DNA of 42,544 bases from Gnetum montanum (Eukaryota > Streptophyta > Gnetopsida > Gnetales > Gnetaceae). The notes beneath the pieces were generated by a model. The model did no database searches, was not told the origin of the DNA, and was given only the letters and a program-made list of their open reading frames with translations. The position numbers and the translations under genes were made by a program. Below are positions 1 through 11,392 of this stretch, one piece after another. The stretch's first letter is position 1. Every line of letters starts with the position of its first letter. The DNA lies in the NCBI GenBank assembly GCA_015680685.1, contig MNCI01002109.1, positions 406,614 through 449,157 of the forward strand, written 5' to 3'.

Positions 1-433
1 CTGCTTATCACACTTAAGCTAAATAGGTGCCTCAGTACGACCACTTCGAGCACTTGCGTTACGTGTGGTGATCCCAGTAACGATTAGCGTTTGGTAAGCC
101 ACAGTTGCATAGTTCAGGGTGTGTCCGGTAAGTGGGAACGGATGCTGATGCTAGTTAATTTAGACTTAGGACAGTAGTTAGAGTTAGCTTAGTTTCTCAA
201 CCCTTCCCTTTGATAGCATAGAAGATAAATTGAAAAATACCAAAAAAATCACATACCTCATACTTGCTTAACCATACATCGTGACACTTACAAGCAAGCC
301 TGGGAAGACAACGAACGATTAACCCCAAGTGTTTCTTGTGGTGTTAAGGCATTTAGTCTGCGGAGTTCGACCAGATCGCGTGTGCACGCTTGTATTCGTA
401 TGGTTGAGTGTAGGGGTACCTCGCCACTCATCA
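1..433 (+). mobile_element. 3' part of an Athila-like LTR (start outside window)
   Basis: The block at about 26-175 is nearly identical to 42413-42544 at the other end of the window, so both belong to one LTR family. The right end carries the U5 terminal block seen in all related LTRs here (GGGGTACCTCGCC then ACTCATCA) and stops at TCATCA at 433. What follows is GTAGA and ordinary flank, not a primer-binding site, so this is the outer end of a 3' LTR or of a solo LTR. It is rich in CpG compared with the other LTRs, which suggests a younger insertion. Confidence 0.85.
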
Positions 434-1313
434 GTAGACATCATTAAAATTGGAAAGTTTTACTTTCAAACAACTACCAGTCATATATTGGTAACACTAA
501 ATAATATTTCGTCCATAACGCTTCAACAATAATAGTTTATGGGTAAAGCTAAGTAATATTTTGCCCATAATGCTAGAGGGAGAGCTTATAGCAATGAAAA
601 ATAAGATTCATCCCTACCATTTCAAGGAGAGCCTATCTATAATGGTAAATAATATTTGATCTATAACATCAGCATATTTGCTCCAAGCAATCTACGGCTC
701 TGTGTTTATGCTTTTTTTATTGCAATGCATAAAGAATAAAATTCTAAAGGGCATAGAAGTATGCACACACACTTCAGTTCCATTTTTGCAAGGCAAATTA
801 TAATTATATATATTAAATATATAACTAACCTTGTCTAACCTAACTAATACCAAAGTGTTAGCCTAATGGCAAAACTCTTAATTTGAAAGCTTATTGTAAA
901 TGTTAAGTTATAAAGTTCTAGTCTTTTCTATAAAACAAACTTAAAAAAAAAAAAATGGAAGGTGTAACCTAAGGATAAGGTTTTTTTAGCCTTCACAAGC
1001 TCGACATTCAAAGCCTACCTTGTAAGTTGTAACTAATCATATTTGCAACCAGAATCATGGGATCCAAGGGGTGTTAGAACTCGGAACCGGTGCTTCAAGT
1101 CGAGTCCTACTAGCAGACTAACTTAACAATTTTTTATTTTTTATTTAAATTTTTGGACAAGCAACCTCACCTCACTCTACATGTAACTCGTTATAAGAGC
1201 GTCCTACCACAAATTTCCAGAACCTCATTTTAAAATTTTAAGTTCAGCCAAACGCTTAAACCCCCACTTTTATAATCTTAATTAACTCCCGCAGAAGCTG
1301 CTAAATTTCTCAG
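434..1313. other. AT-rich intergenic flank upstream of eIF3d
   Basis: No gene is recognisable. The stretch contains A-runs (around 940-955) and T-rich tracts but no coding signature, tRNA or terminal repeats. It separates the LTR at the left edge from the eIF3d promoter by about 0.9 kb. Confidence 0.5.
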
Positions 1314-1332
1314 TTATAAACTGCTAGGGTTT
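1314..1332 (+). promoter_or_regulatory. TATA-like box and telo-box of the eIF3d promoter
   Basis: TTATAAA at 1314-1320 is followed at 1325-1332 by TAGGGTTT, the reverse complement of the plant telo-box AAACCCTA. Telo-boxes are typical of plant promoters and leaders of ribosomal protein and translation-factor genes. A second TAGGGTTT at 1515-1522 and a site-II-like TGGGCT at 1604-1609 lie in the leader intron. Transcription would be expected to start near 1345-1360; this is inferred from TATA spacing only. Confidence 0.55.
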
Positions 1333-1451
1333 ATCGTCGAACGATTACGGCAGCGCGTTTGCCTATTTCGGCCCCGAATCATCGCAGAGCGGAGGGGAAG
1401 TGTCGGTATCCAAGTTATTGAACTCCTACTTTTGCTGCGGTTGTCTTTCAG

Positions 1452-1643
1452 GTAAGCAGTTGAATTCCAGAGTTCTTATCTTCTTGCATCGGCTTGTTGC
1501 GCAACGATCCGTTCTAGGGTTTTATATTGTCTTTGAGAAGAAATTGCAGATTTTGGTCTGTAATCTTCAGAAATTTTGTTTTCGATTCTCTGTGATTGAT
1601 TGTTGGGCTTTGTTTTTTCCTTTCTTCCGTTTCTTCCGATCAG
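1452..1643 (+). other. predicted 5' UTR intron of eIF3d
   Basis: A consensus donor (TTTCAG then GTAAGC, intron starting at 1452) pairs with a strong acceptor at 1641-1643 (long pyrimidine tract, then CAG). The 192-base intron lies wholly in the leader, about 80 bases before the start codon at 1723, and leaves the CDS uninterrupted. Leader introns are common in highly expressed plant housekeeping genes. The call is by consensus only, without transcript evidence. Confidence 0.6.
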
Positions 1644-1722
1644 ATCTTGAAATCATTAAGCGTTGTGAACTGAAAATACGATCGAACTTCAGAGTCGAGA
1701 GGGATTTGCAGAGGGTTCGGCA

Positions 1723-3429
1723 ATGGCGGAAGCGAAGCTGGGGGTGCCGAAGGTGCTGGACAACCCCGACGGCTGGGGTCCGCCAGACGGGGCTCTGGTT
1801 CTGGAGAACCTTCTGCAGAACGTGCCCTACGCGCCTTTCTCCAAGGCCGACAAACTCGGCCGCGCAGCCGACTGGACCAGAAGCGCCTACGCCGCGGTCC
1901 GGCCGAGCAAAGGAGGCCAGGGCCAGGAATTCACCGTCTTTGACTACGCCTTTAACGAAGCGGAGGAGGAGACGTTCCGCCTCGTGGACGGAAAACCCCC
2001 GCCAAAGCCCAAGTTTGGTCCTCGCTGGCGTTTCCAGCAGCAGCGGCCGCAGCTGCCGCAGCGCAAAGATGAAGAAGTCGAGGCCCGGCGCCGCGAGCAG
2101 GAAAAGGAACGCCTCCGTCGCGACCGCTTTTACTCGGCGAACCGTGCCAACGCCGGCGGCCCCGGCGGAGCCTATCACCAGCGCCGCGAGGCCGCTGTTC
2201 TGAAGAGCAGCGTCGATATTCAGCCGGAATGGACTCTGGTGGAGCAGATCCCTTTCTCGACCTTCTCGAAACTCTCCTTCTCCGTCGCCGATCCTCCCGA
2301 AGATGTTCTGCTCTGCGGCGCCCTGGAGTTCTACGACAAATCCTTCGATCGTCTCACTCCGAAGAGCGAGCGCCGCCTGGAACGCGTCAAGAACAGGAAT
2401 TTCTTCAAAGTTACTACCACCGATGATCCTGTCATTCGCCGCCTGGCGAATTCCGACGACGACGACAAGAAAGCGAACGTCTTCGCCACCGATGCCATCC
2501 TTGCAACCCTAATGTGCGCGCCGAGATCAGTCTACTCGTGGGATATCGTCGTCCAGAAGGTCGGCAACAAGCTTTTCTTCGACAAACGCGACGGTTCTCA
2601 GCTGGATCTGCTGTCCGTGAACGAGACCTCGCAGGAGCCTCTCCCTGAGGCCAAGGAAGACATCAATTCTGCGTATTCCCTCAGCGTTGAGGCCGCGTAC
2701 ATTAACCAGAATTTCTCGCAGCAGATCCTTATTAGGGACGGCCATAAGGAGGTTTTTGATGAGCCGAATCCGTTTGCATCCGAGGGCGAGGAGGTTGCCT
2801 CTGTTGCGTACCGTTACAGGCGCTGGAAATTGGATGAGGATGTCTATCTGGTGGCACGCTGTGAGCTCCATGCTGTTCTTGATGCCAAGGGCCATAAGCA
2901 GTACATGACTGTGAATGCGCTGAACGAGTTCGATCCTAAGTATTCTGGAGTGGACTGGCGACAGAAGTTGGAGACGCAGAGGGGTGCGGTTCTGGCCACG
3001 GAGCTCAAGAACAATGCCAACAAGCTTGCCAAATGGACTGCCCAGGCGCTTCTTGCCAGCGCCGATGTTATGAAGTTAGGGTATGTTTCCAGGATCCATC
3101 CGAGGGATCACCTCAACCATTCTGTTCTGGCCGTGCAGGGCTATAAACCAAAGGAGTTCGCGATGCAGATCAACTTGAGCCCCTCCAACATGTGGGGTAT
3201 CGTCAAGTCCATCATTGATATCTGCCTGAAGCTCAACGATGGCAAGTATGTGTTGGTCAAGGATCCCTCCAAACCTCAGCTGCGGATCTATGAGGTCCCC
3301 AATGATGCCTTTGAGAACGATTATGTGGAAGAGCCCCTGCCTGAGGAGGAGCAGGTGCCTCCTCCTGCTGAAGAGGAAATCGTTGCACCCAAGCCCGACG
3401 AAGAGAAGGATGTTGATGTTGATGTCTAG
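1723..3429 (+). CDS. TIF3D1: Eukaryotic translation initiation factor 3 subunit D (eIF3d)
   Basis: An uninterrupted 568-residue frame without introns. eIF3d is a cytoplasmic subunit of the eIF3 complex; it contacts the 40S subunit near the mRNA entry side and has a cap-binding domain used for selective mRNA recruitment. Recognisable blocks are the N-terminal PYAPFSKADKLGRAADW (residues 35-51), which is the eIF3-anchoring tail of the family, then ATDAILATLM and CAPRSVYSWD (255-274), and WRQKLETQRGAVLATELKNN (412-431) within the expected cap-binding domain (roughly 165-535). A Glu/Asp/Pro-rich acidic tail occupies the last ~40 residues. Length and order match plant eIF3d. The start ATG in AGGGTTCGGCAATGGC is the first in frame after the leader intron acceptor. 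The 5' half is very GC- and CpG-rich, unlike everything around it, as expected for an unmethylated active gene. No frameshift or missing block was seen. Other frames over this interval are shadows. Confidence 0.98.
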   Translation: MAEAKLGVPKVLDNPDGWGPPDGALVLENLLQNVPYAPFSKADKLGRAADWTRSAYAAVRPSKGGQGQEFTVFDYAFNEAEEETFRLVDGKPPPKPKFGPRWRFQQQRPQLPQRKDEEVEARRREQEKERLRRDRFYSANRANAGGPGGAYHQRREAAVLKSSVDIQPEWTLVEQIPFSTFSKLSFSVADPPEDVLLCGALEFYDKSFDRLTPKSERRLERVKNRNFFKVTTTDDPVIRRLANSDDDDKKANVFATDAILATLMCAPRSVYSWDIVVQKVGNKLFFDKRDGSQLDLLSVNETSQEPLPEAKEDINSAYSLSVEAAYINQNFSQQILIRDGHKEVFDEPNPFASEGEEVASVAYRYRRWKLDEDVYLVARCELHAVLDAKGHKQYMTVNALNEFDPKYSGVDWRQKLETQRGAVLATELKNNANKLAKWTAQALLASADVMKLGYVSRIHPRDHLNHSVLAVQGYKPKEFAMQINLSPSNMWGIVKSIIDICLKLNDGKYVLVKDPSKPQLRIYEVPNDAFENDYVEEPLPEEEQVPPPAEEEIVAPKPDEEKDVDVDV

Positions 3430-4440
3430 TAATCGTTGGCCTCACCCTCGATATCATTGCATTTTTGCATAAAATTTTACTTAAGTGAGTTTAGTTAGAA
3501 TTTTAGTAACTGTTAAAAGTTCTGTTTCAGGAGTGTTTTCATTTTTATTTCACCGGCTATACTGCAGTTCAGTTTTACTCTCAGATGTTTTAAACACAAT
3601 CTTTCAGATGTTATTTTCATTTTTGTTATTTTCAGATCTTTAAACTAAACAATGAGTGTTTGTACTATCAGATGGCATAAACAAAATTTTTCAGATGATA
3701 AAACTAAACCATGAGTGTTTTCATTTTGGTTTTACCAGTTATGGCTTTGTGGCTATAACAAACTTGCTTCAACTCTTATCCATTTCCTTTCCCCTTTCAA
3801 CTATTTCAATTTGACTTTAGCAAATTTGAAGCGTTGGAGTTGCACTTTTGGTTTTGGCACGTTACTACGTGTATATATGGCTGATAGCTGTGAAAAATGA
3901 TCCTTTATAAATTTGGTTGATGCAATCGGTTTATTGGAAAACTTTAAAAATGACTTCAAAATGACTTTTAAGTTGCATGCCATGGGTTTTCTTGAAAACA
4001 AAATTGATACACTATATAATTCACTTGGTCAAATGGATGTCATTGACCTACTACCTTAAACCATATGCTAGAGATTAGCAGTTTTTTTCATTATTTCTTT
4101 TTTATTTTTACTTGTCCATTCAAATTTTGTGATTGCAGTTTTGACATTCAGCCATCCATGGCTTGTTCTCCAATTTTGTCATGATTTAGTTAGAACAATG
4201 GTAAATTATGATCTGAATTCATGACTCTTAATTTTTTCTGTTTCAGATGCCCAAATTTCATGCGAACAATTGAGCTCTAAAAACACCTTCCTATCTAGCA
4301 GCTAGTAGTATCTGCCTTAACTTTATGTGATTTATTTTATTTATAATAAAAATCTCTCTTCTTTTCTTGGCATCTATACAGATTGTTTATGGATTTTTCT
4401 CGACGTACCTCGATTAATATTTTAGTTCTGTATATAATTT
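3430..4440 (+). other. eIF3d 3' UTR and downstream flank
   Basis: T-rich sequence without a gene. The first ~80 bases after the stop belong to the transcript by inference, because they are retained in the pseudogene copy near 8.6 kb. The cleavage site is unresolved: the clearest AATAAA is far downstream at 4345-4350, while AT-rich near-signals occur just after 3465. Short ORFs here have no recognisable similarity. Confidence 0.4.
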
Positions 4441-4449
4441 AGTTAGGCT

Positions 4450-4670
4450 CTGTGTCAAATTTACCATGGAAAGCGTTCTTTCAGTTCAAAGAGATTCTGA
4501 TAATGAAAAAATTCTCACCAGTTTTTAGAGGGAATAGGCAGGGCTACTCATTAATAAAACGGTGTAGTCCCAACATAAGAGTTTACACAGCGGGCGAAAA
4601 CAGGGTCCCTAAAGCAAACCAAAGGCAACTGGGTTCCTGACAACCAAAATTAACCCTACGTGAAAAATAT
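4450..4670 (-). mobile_element. possible truncated LINE 3' end
   Basis: Read on the minus strand, the segment contains a phrase like GTGTAAACTCTTATGTTGGG followed by TTTTATTAATGAGTAGCCC. This resembles, from memory, the tails of plant L1-type LINEs just after the reverse transcriptase ORF. No RT motif or poly(A) tail was confirmed, so this is tentative; it could be an unrelated unique sequence. Confidence 0.22.
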
Positions 4671-7200
4671 TTTATGTTTGTTAGATATTATTTTTGAATC
4701 TTGTTTGTTATTTCCTATCAGTTAGCCGAGAATAGGAAAAAGTTAATTGAGCTACCGTATGTTAAGGGAATGGAAAGTCCATTGAGCTACGGAATGTTGT
4801 TGTTAAGGGAATGGATTTTTCTTTTAGTGGCATTCTTAGCTACGTAGAGGCTAAAGCTTCAGAGTTGCTGATAGTAATAAAGGTATGCCAGCTGAGCTAT
4901 GTTTCTCTCTGCAAGTATGTGTTGCAATTTCGAAACTTTGTGCATCTTAGTTTCTTTCTTGTATAAAAAGTTGATAAGCTTATTTGTTAAAATCGAATAA
5001 ACTGTATTTGCAATCCTGGTTCTTTCCACAGGAAACAGTAAAAAATTAGTAAACAGATATTTAGCATCCATTGTCCAATTCACTAATTCATGTATAAGAC
5101 ATTGATTGCAAGTGTTATATCATTATGAATATGAATTAATTAGTTATTGATTATATCTTTCAGCTTTGATTCCTAACAATATCCATGAATGAATAATTGC
5201 TGACATCTTTCAGTTTCTAGAGTGTGTTTAATTCGTGAGAGTACAGAAGAGACTTTAGCTGTTTTCCATACTTTCTGGGTTTCAGCTATCTCATGGCTCT
5301 GAAAATAAACACGCTGGATCATGACGAAATATTATAAACTATTTTCTGTTAGAAATTAAAAGGAAAGATTTATTAATCACTTGAGAGTGAAAGTTTATTA
5401 TTATCATCATTGGTGTGCATGAGATGCACAAATAATATGCAAGTTGAATGCTAACATCCACTCCAAAAGCAGGAGGAAGGTGCATAATCAATTCCATCTT
5501 GAAATCTAAGCACTGCATTTTTGACGGAGACGGTATTTCCAAGGAATGTTGACTTATTTGTTGTCTAATTTAAGTTGGATTTTAAGTTCACTTTGAAAGC
5601 AGGTTGCTCAACTAATGGCTCTTGCATTGTACCCTCGCAAGGTACACACATGCAAATTGTCGGCAACAACTCTGCCCTTTTTTACCTGCACATTTCGGTA
5701 TTGTTTTCCTGTGATTTCTTGAACCGCCGGGTTTCTGTTACTTTCTTATAAATTGCTAAAATAATAGGTCTAACAGTCACTCGCGGGTTTGATTCCCGCT
5801 GCGCTCCTTCCCATCTGTCGTTATTTAAAAAAAAAAAAAATCAAACCAAAATATGTTGAACGAGATCACTATTTTGGTACACCGAAAATTTTTAAATTAT
5901 GTTTGTTAAAACGTTCAGGAGCTACACGTCTATCGTCTAATTGACGTAATTCGAAATAAGATTACCAATAAAGTTAGCCATTGCTCCTGATATTTTTATT
6001 TTATTAAAGATTGTCAAAGAAAAATCATCGACAAATTGGCCTGTACCTCATAAAAAAAATAGAAAACAAAAATGGTAAAGGCATTACGGTACCATTGCAT
6101 TATAACGATGAAAAATTTAAAAGTAAAGTGAAAAAAAAGAAAAAAATAAGGTCAGAGAATCGTATTATGTATTTCCCTGACTTTGAATCGCTATAAACGG
6201 CATCTTCGTTAACCTTAAAATGAGAATCTTTGCGGATAATGTATATAAACAACACCATCAAAAATCAAAAATTGAAATAAGAAAACCTACTTTATGTAGA
6301 GGACGCTTGTATATTGTGAAAATAATATTGTAGTAAAACTTCTTGCTTTATAAAGATGATGATGTCCTCATCTTTCCATCTAATATATGTATGCATCTTG
6401 ATTGTGAAAAATAAAACTAAAATTCACAAAGAAAATTTTGAAACTACTATAAGGATCAACAAGATATTCATGGACATAAGTGAAAATTCAGTTAAGTTTG
6501 ATGAAAGAATGTGGAAATGGCGCAGGCATGTGAGGATGTCAAAACTTGAAAGAATGATTTCAAAAATTATAAAGGAAGTTTCAGGTGTCATTTGAATAGG
6601 CAACTTCTTGCCTAACAAGACAATGAGCTATTTACTTGAGCCACCTACAATTATCAAATGTGAAAATCAATGAGAAATGTAAAAGGACAACATAGTAAAC
6701 CTATAGAATTAAAAAAAAAATGTAAGAAATTAGGAGTGTGGGCTTGAAATGGTAGTGTTTGGTGACTATATCTTTGTTAAGAATTGGCAAGTCATTAAAA
6801 GGGTGCAAATTATATTTTTTATGTATGAATTGGAGGTAAAAAGCATAAACAGGTTATCCCATGTCATTTTTGGAGTGTAACCTATGACCTTTAGAAGTTA
6901 GAATTCTAGGTCAATTTAATGCATATACTAAACAATTTGCAAAAATATAGTAGATCAAATCCTTTAAAGTGGTTCTTGAAAATACAAAGGAGCAATGATG
7001 GCATTTATGAAGGATACAATGGTCAAAGACTTCGAATATCCCAATGGAGAAGGTGAAAAATAATCCAAAAGATATTTACAATGCATTCTAACAAAGTAAG
7101 ATCAAATGTAGAAGAAAATAAAAGTTATATTTGGAATATATACAAGTTAATCAATTAGATTTAGAACTCTCTAATCTTTCAATTGTACTATAATCACACA
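4671..7200. other. AT-rich intergenic DNA
   Basis: No gene, LTR or transposon protein is recognisable. Short ORFs on both strands are low-complexity (Lys/Asn/Ile-rich) and lack family signatures. One tRNA-like B-box followed by an A-run near 5780-5835 is listed separately. Confidence 0.5.
5768..5836 (+). repeat. possible tRNA-derived SINE remnant
   Basis: GCGGGTTTGATTCCCGC (about 5782-5798) can form a T-arm-like stem-loop around a B-box-like GGTTTGATTCC. It is followed about 30 bases later by a run of 14 A. No convincing A box or complete cloverleaf lies upstream, so this is not a tRNA gene. A truncated SINE is possible. Confidence 0.25.
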
Positions 7201-7499
7201 TATAGGTTATCTGGGTTAAGATAAAAAGGATCACCACCTAGAGGCTTAATGCTCATTTTGTCAAGGTGAGTCTTATGAGGGTTAGTGGTTGAACAAAAGC
7301 TTAACCTCTTTCAAGGCTTAAACTCAAGTTTTACAACTTGATAAATAATCACCATACCATTACTCCAAATGGTAGACATGAGTGTCACCTATAGAAACTC
7401 CTTCGGAAACACCATCTTTGACAGCATCTCAGGCTTCTACAAGTCTTTGGTCATGGCTCCTAACCATCCCTAAAAGGGTTGACATTAATTTGAACACTT

Positions 7500-8290
7500 T
7501 TGATAGCATTTGGAGGCCCAAACCAAGGTGTTTTTGGCCAAGTGATGCTTAAGCCAGTGTTAATGTCACCATTAGTGTTACCTACAACAACATCCTCAAA
7601 AACAATATCTTTGGTAGTGTTCCCTTGCTCTATAGGCTCTTGCGAGTCTTGAAAACTCTTTCGACTTCAAATTAAGCATCCCAAAAGCATGAGAAGTTAG
7701 TTTAGGAAAATGATAAAAATGTTTCTATTTTCCTAGTCGATGTTAATACTGATGCTAGCATCACCACCCTAGGGACCATCAAAATGTGATCCTTGGCAGG
7801 TACAATTGATAATCAACATCATTCCTTTGCCTCACAAGCTCCTTTAGATTGTCTCGACACCATTTCACATTAGTTCTGGCATCAAATGGTGTCTTGGGAG
7901 GCTTAGACTTGTAGTTCAATAAAACTAGGAAAATTTCTCCAAGTCCTAGTGATGTTGACACTAACACTAGTGCCAGTTTTGATGTCATGTCTTATGGGGC
8001 TTGTAGAACTCAAGTACAAAGATCAAACTTTCCTAATTTGAACTCTAGATGAACTTTGAATGAACTTAACTTTGAAGTCAAATTTGACAACCATAACCAT
8101 ATTAATAAGGGATCAAAACCCAGATTTTGATGTTGGTTTTTTGAGATCTAGAGCACTTTTTGAGATTTCGAGAGATCAAGAGCCATGGCCACCACACTTT
8201 TTGTAGTAGATTATCTAGCAGCTCTTGTGTGCTCCATGGCCACCACACTCCTCTAGAATCCAGTACTAATGTTGATATTGTACTTAATTT
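7500..8290. repeat. internally repetitive sequence beside the eIF3d pseudogene
   Basis: Variants of a GATGTTAATACTGATGCTAG-like phrase recur around 7560, 7738 and 7945, and related phrases occur at 8650-8760 on the far side of the eIF3d fragment. A 15-base direct repeat, CATGGCCACCACACT, occurs twice about 50 bases apart near 8184 and 8236. No coding capacity or clear terminal inverted repeats were seen. It may be a decayed transposon that captured the gene fragment. Confidence 0.35.
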
Positions 8291-8296
8291 TTATTT

Positions 8297-8638
8297 GATC
8301 AACTTGAGCACCTCTAACATGTGCAACATTGTCAAGTCCATCATTGATATTTGCCTAAAGCTTAATGATGGCAAGTATGTGTTGGTCAAGGATCCCTCCA
8401 AACCTCAACTATGGACTTATGAGGTCTCCAATGATGCCTTCGAGAACGATTATGTGGAAGAGCCCCTACATGATGAAGAATAGGTGCCTCCTCCTGTTGA
8501 AGAGGAAATTGTTGCACCCAAGCCTGATGAAGAGAAGGATGTTGATGCTGATGTTTAGTAACCATTGTGCTTACCCTCAAAACTATTGCATTTTTGCATA
8601 AGTTTTTACTTAAATGAGTTTAGTTAGAATTTTAGTAA
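8297..8638 (+). pseudogene. eIF3d 3'-end fragment (duplicated pseudogene)
   Basis: The segment aligns to 3168-3509 of the intact eIF3d gene at a constant offset of 5129 with no indel. It covers the last ~86 codons, the stop codon and about 80 bases of 3' UTR. By eye about 40 of ~340 positions differ, mostly C-to-T and G-to-A changes, including a CAG-to-TAG premature stop at 8481-8483 and a TGG GGT to TGC AAC change. Similarity starts abruptly inside the coding sequence and stops abruptly in the UTR. There is no poly(A) tail, so a DNA-level duplication or transposon capture fits better than a retrocopy. It shares the orientation of the parent. No promoter or start is available; it is considered non-functional. 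Confidence 0.92.
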
Positions 8639-11392
8639 AATTGATACATTAGCGTTAGTCAAGTAACATCTGTATCAACACTTCAGGCTTAGAAATTTTC
8701 AACATCTATGTTAGTCTCTAAAGTTAGAATTTTTTTAGCTCCAACATCAGTGATGGAACACTTGGTCAAACAACCTTGTTTTAGCCCCTATTTTATTTTA
8801 GATAGTTCTTGAGACTTTCCCATCCATATGCTCATCCTCTAGAGGTTTAATTCCACTCTTCAAACCCATATTTTGCTTGTAAATTAGGTCCTTATTGTTA
8901 GTTTTATCTCACTTACGTTCTTACTTCAACACTTGTAGTGTCACCCTCTTTAGGAGGCAGACACATTTTTTTCAGCAATAAAGCATTTTTCTTGTTTGGG
9001 AAGGGAATCAAAATCCTTCCCCTCATATCATAGCTTGCATATTATAATATTTTATGTAATTTTATTTATTTTTTATACTTAATTTTTATTTTATCATTCA
9101 TAGTCTTTTCTATACTTAGTTTTATTTTCAATGATAAATAATCAGCCAAATTTTAACATTTTTACCTAATGATGTCATCATTTCCTTGTCATTCTTGGTT
9201 CATGTTCAATGGTCTAAGTCAACATTCAATAAGAGATTCCTACCTTGTCATGTCATTATTGTTAACTTAGCAAAGGTTATATCAAATTAAAGGCCATTTG
9301 TGGTTGCGAGTTAGTTTCTTAAAATTTAATTCATGGAGGTGTCCTTGTGAAGTTAGGAAGAATAATTTTACAAGAACACATTTATTTTTGTATGTTTATT
9401 TACTGCTTTCCTAGCTTAAACATTTTCATTACCTTGCATGTTAAATCATGGTAGAGTGAGTGTGATTGATCTTGAGTGTTAAACATGTCTCAATTACTCA
9501 TTCCAATATCTAATCACTTGGTATGCCTAGTAGAAAGATAGGTTGACAATTTTAGTAGTTGATGCATCTATCTAGGAACATAATAGAATATTGTGGAACA
9601 AACACTCACCATTGTAGGGTAGTTTAGGACTTTACTTTTATAGACATTCGTATTTTAGTATAGATTATTTTCTATTTTAGTTAATATGATCCAAACAACA
9701 CCATTGATCATATATCTTAGTCATGTTTAACCATACACTATGAGCCTACTATTAACATGATTGGGAAGATATCAACCTATGATTAATCCATGCTATACTA
9801 GATGTTTAATATATCCCTTCCAATTATTACAACATAGTCTACTATGATTTTTGTAGATTGTATGCTTGGACATTAGGCATTCTCATTGTTCATTGAGTAT
9901 AATGCTCCTAGATAACTATTAATTGTTAGCATTTTGGAAAGGAATGTATTAAAAATCAGGCATAATATATTGTTCTAAAAGTTTTAGAGGCCAAGGTTAA
10001 GGATATATATAATAATAATTGTAATCAGAAGAGAATAAGTAAATTTGAATATGTATAAAAATAAAATTTTCTATTAAAAATTCACCTTTTTGTATAAGAT
10101 TAGAAAGGATAAACTAATGATCAAAATTTACATGAAAAAAATTTATGAAACTAAGTTTCTACTTACATTCATTAGGACCCTCTTGGATTCATCAAACAAT
10201 ACTAGTTTTAAAATTTATTTTATAATTTTTTTCTCCATAACTCAACCTTGTTTACAAGAATCAAATCTCTAATCTAGATTGTCTATGACACATAAAATGA
10301 TATGTGTTCTTATAGATGCAATATACTTGAGTCCACAAATCATCTTATTTATGCTATACAAAGCAAGTTTTGAAGAAATCAGGTAGCTTAATAAATTATA
10401 ATTTTACCCTTAGTATTATAGATATTTGGTTGAACTTTGAATTATGGATGTTATTTCTTTACCATGGATGATGGAAGATTAAATGATTTTTGTAGCCACT
10501 TTTTCTTGGATATGTGCTAGCACAAAACATGTAACAATGTTGTTCGTGACACGTTTTTCAACGTCACATGATTTCCTCAAACAAGTTTGGAATTGGAATA
10601 TGACTCAAGTGGAGCATGCCTTAATGCTCACCAAACCTAAAACACATGAACAAATAGCTTGTAAAAGTCCCAAAAGGTAGTTATGAAACCTAAGTAGTGT
10701 ATAAAAATTTGTATATGTGATATGTAATTGAAATAAGCTAGTTAGTCTCTCCCTTACTTCACTCACGTGGATAACATAGGGACTACCAACTAAACCCTTT
10801 AGATTCATTACTACATGCTAGTAGTTAGTGTTGAGCTCTTATGAGTGCACATACTGTCTCATAGCATGTTCCATGTTATACCCAAGGTAAAATTCCAATG
10901 TAAAGTAGAACTATGTAATCCTCCTAAACAAGGTCATACTAAGTGAGGTATAGAGGAAGGTTGTAACCTCATCAACTAATGCATGAAACTACCATGCTGA
11001 TATGGTTCTTAAAACACAAAAAGTTAAGTACTCTTTATACGTCCTAATATCCCCAACTTGTGGAGAAGGTTGTAAGTCACCACCAACCCTACTATCCCTC
11101 TTACAATCTTTCCCACTTAAAATAAGTGATGACCTTAGAGCATGACCTAGGTAACCCATGAGGACACTATATTGTGATTGAAGAAGAATTTCATCAAATC
11201 TAGGAAAGTAACTAATACTGCTTGAAATCAAATATGAAGAATCTTGGGTTTAATAAGGTCTAACAACTAGGATCAATGACCATAAAGCTCCATTGTTGAA
11301 CTTGACCTTCTAACCCAAAACCTGAATTCCATGTAACATCTAGCACCCAAGCTAAGAATGATACCATTTCAAACTTGGTGTGCCTATCTTCC
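8639..11392. other. AT-rich intergenic DNA without recognised genes
   Basis: No protein family, LTR terminus or RNA gene was recognised on either strand. The few ORFs above 60 codons lack known motifs. The first ~120 bases carry phrases related to the repeats left of the eIF3d fragment. Confidence 0.5.

Noticed and set aside
1400-2203. 267-codon ORF and a 203-codon minus-strand ORF overlapping the start of eIF3d
   Set aside because: Both are shadows: they cross the leader intron and the GC-rich 5' half of eIF3d in other frames and show no family motif.
4230-4270. TTTTTTCTGTTTCAG before ATGCCC as a possible 3' UTR splice acceptor of eIF3d
   Set aside because: No matching donor was evident after the stop codon and no coding exon follows; a chance acceptor-like string is sufficient.
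5775-5805. possible tRNA gene
   Set aside because: Only a T-arm-like stem and B-box are present; acceptor stem, A box and anticodon arm could not be formed.
8160-8483. 107-codon ORF ending in the eIF3d-like sequence
   Set aside because: Only its last ~60 codons derive from eIF3d. The upstream part is unrelated repeat sequence, and the stop is a point mutation of a Gln codon, so it is a chance fusion rather than a gene.
11360-11392. GATACCATTTC (minus-strand GGTATC) as a Met-type primer site
   Set aside because: Only TGGTATCA matches, with no adjacent LTR end in the right position.
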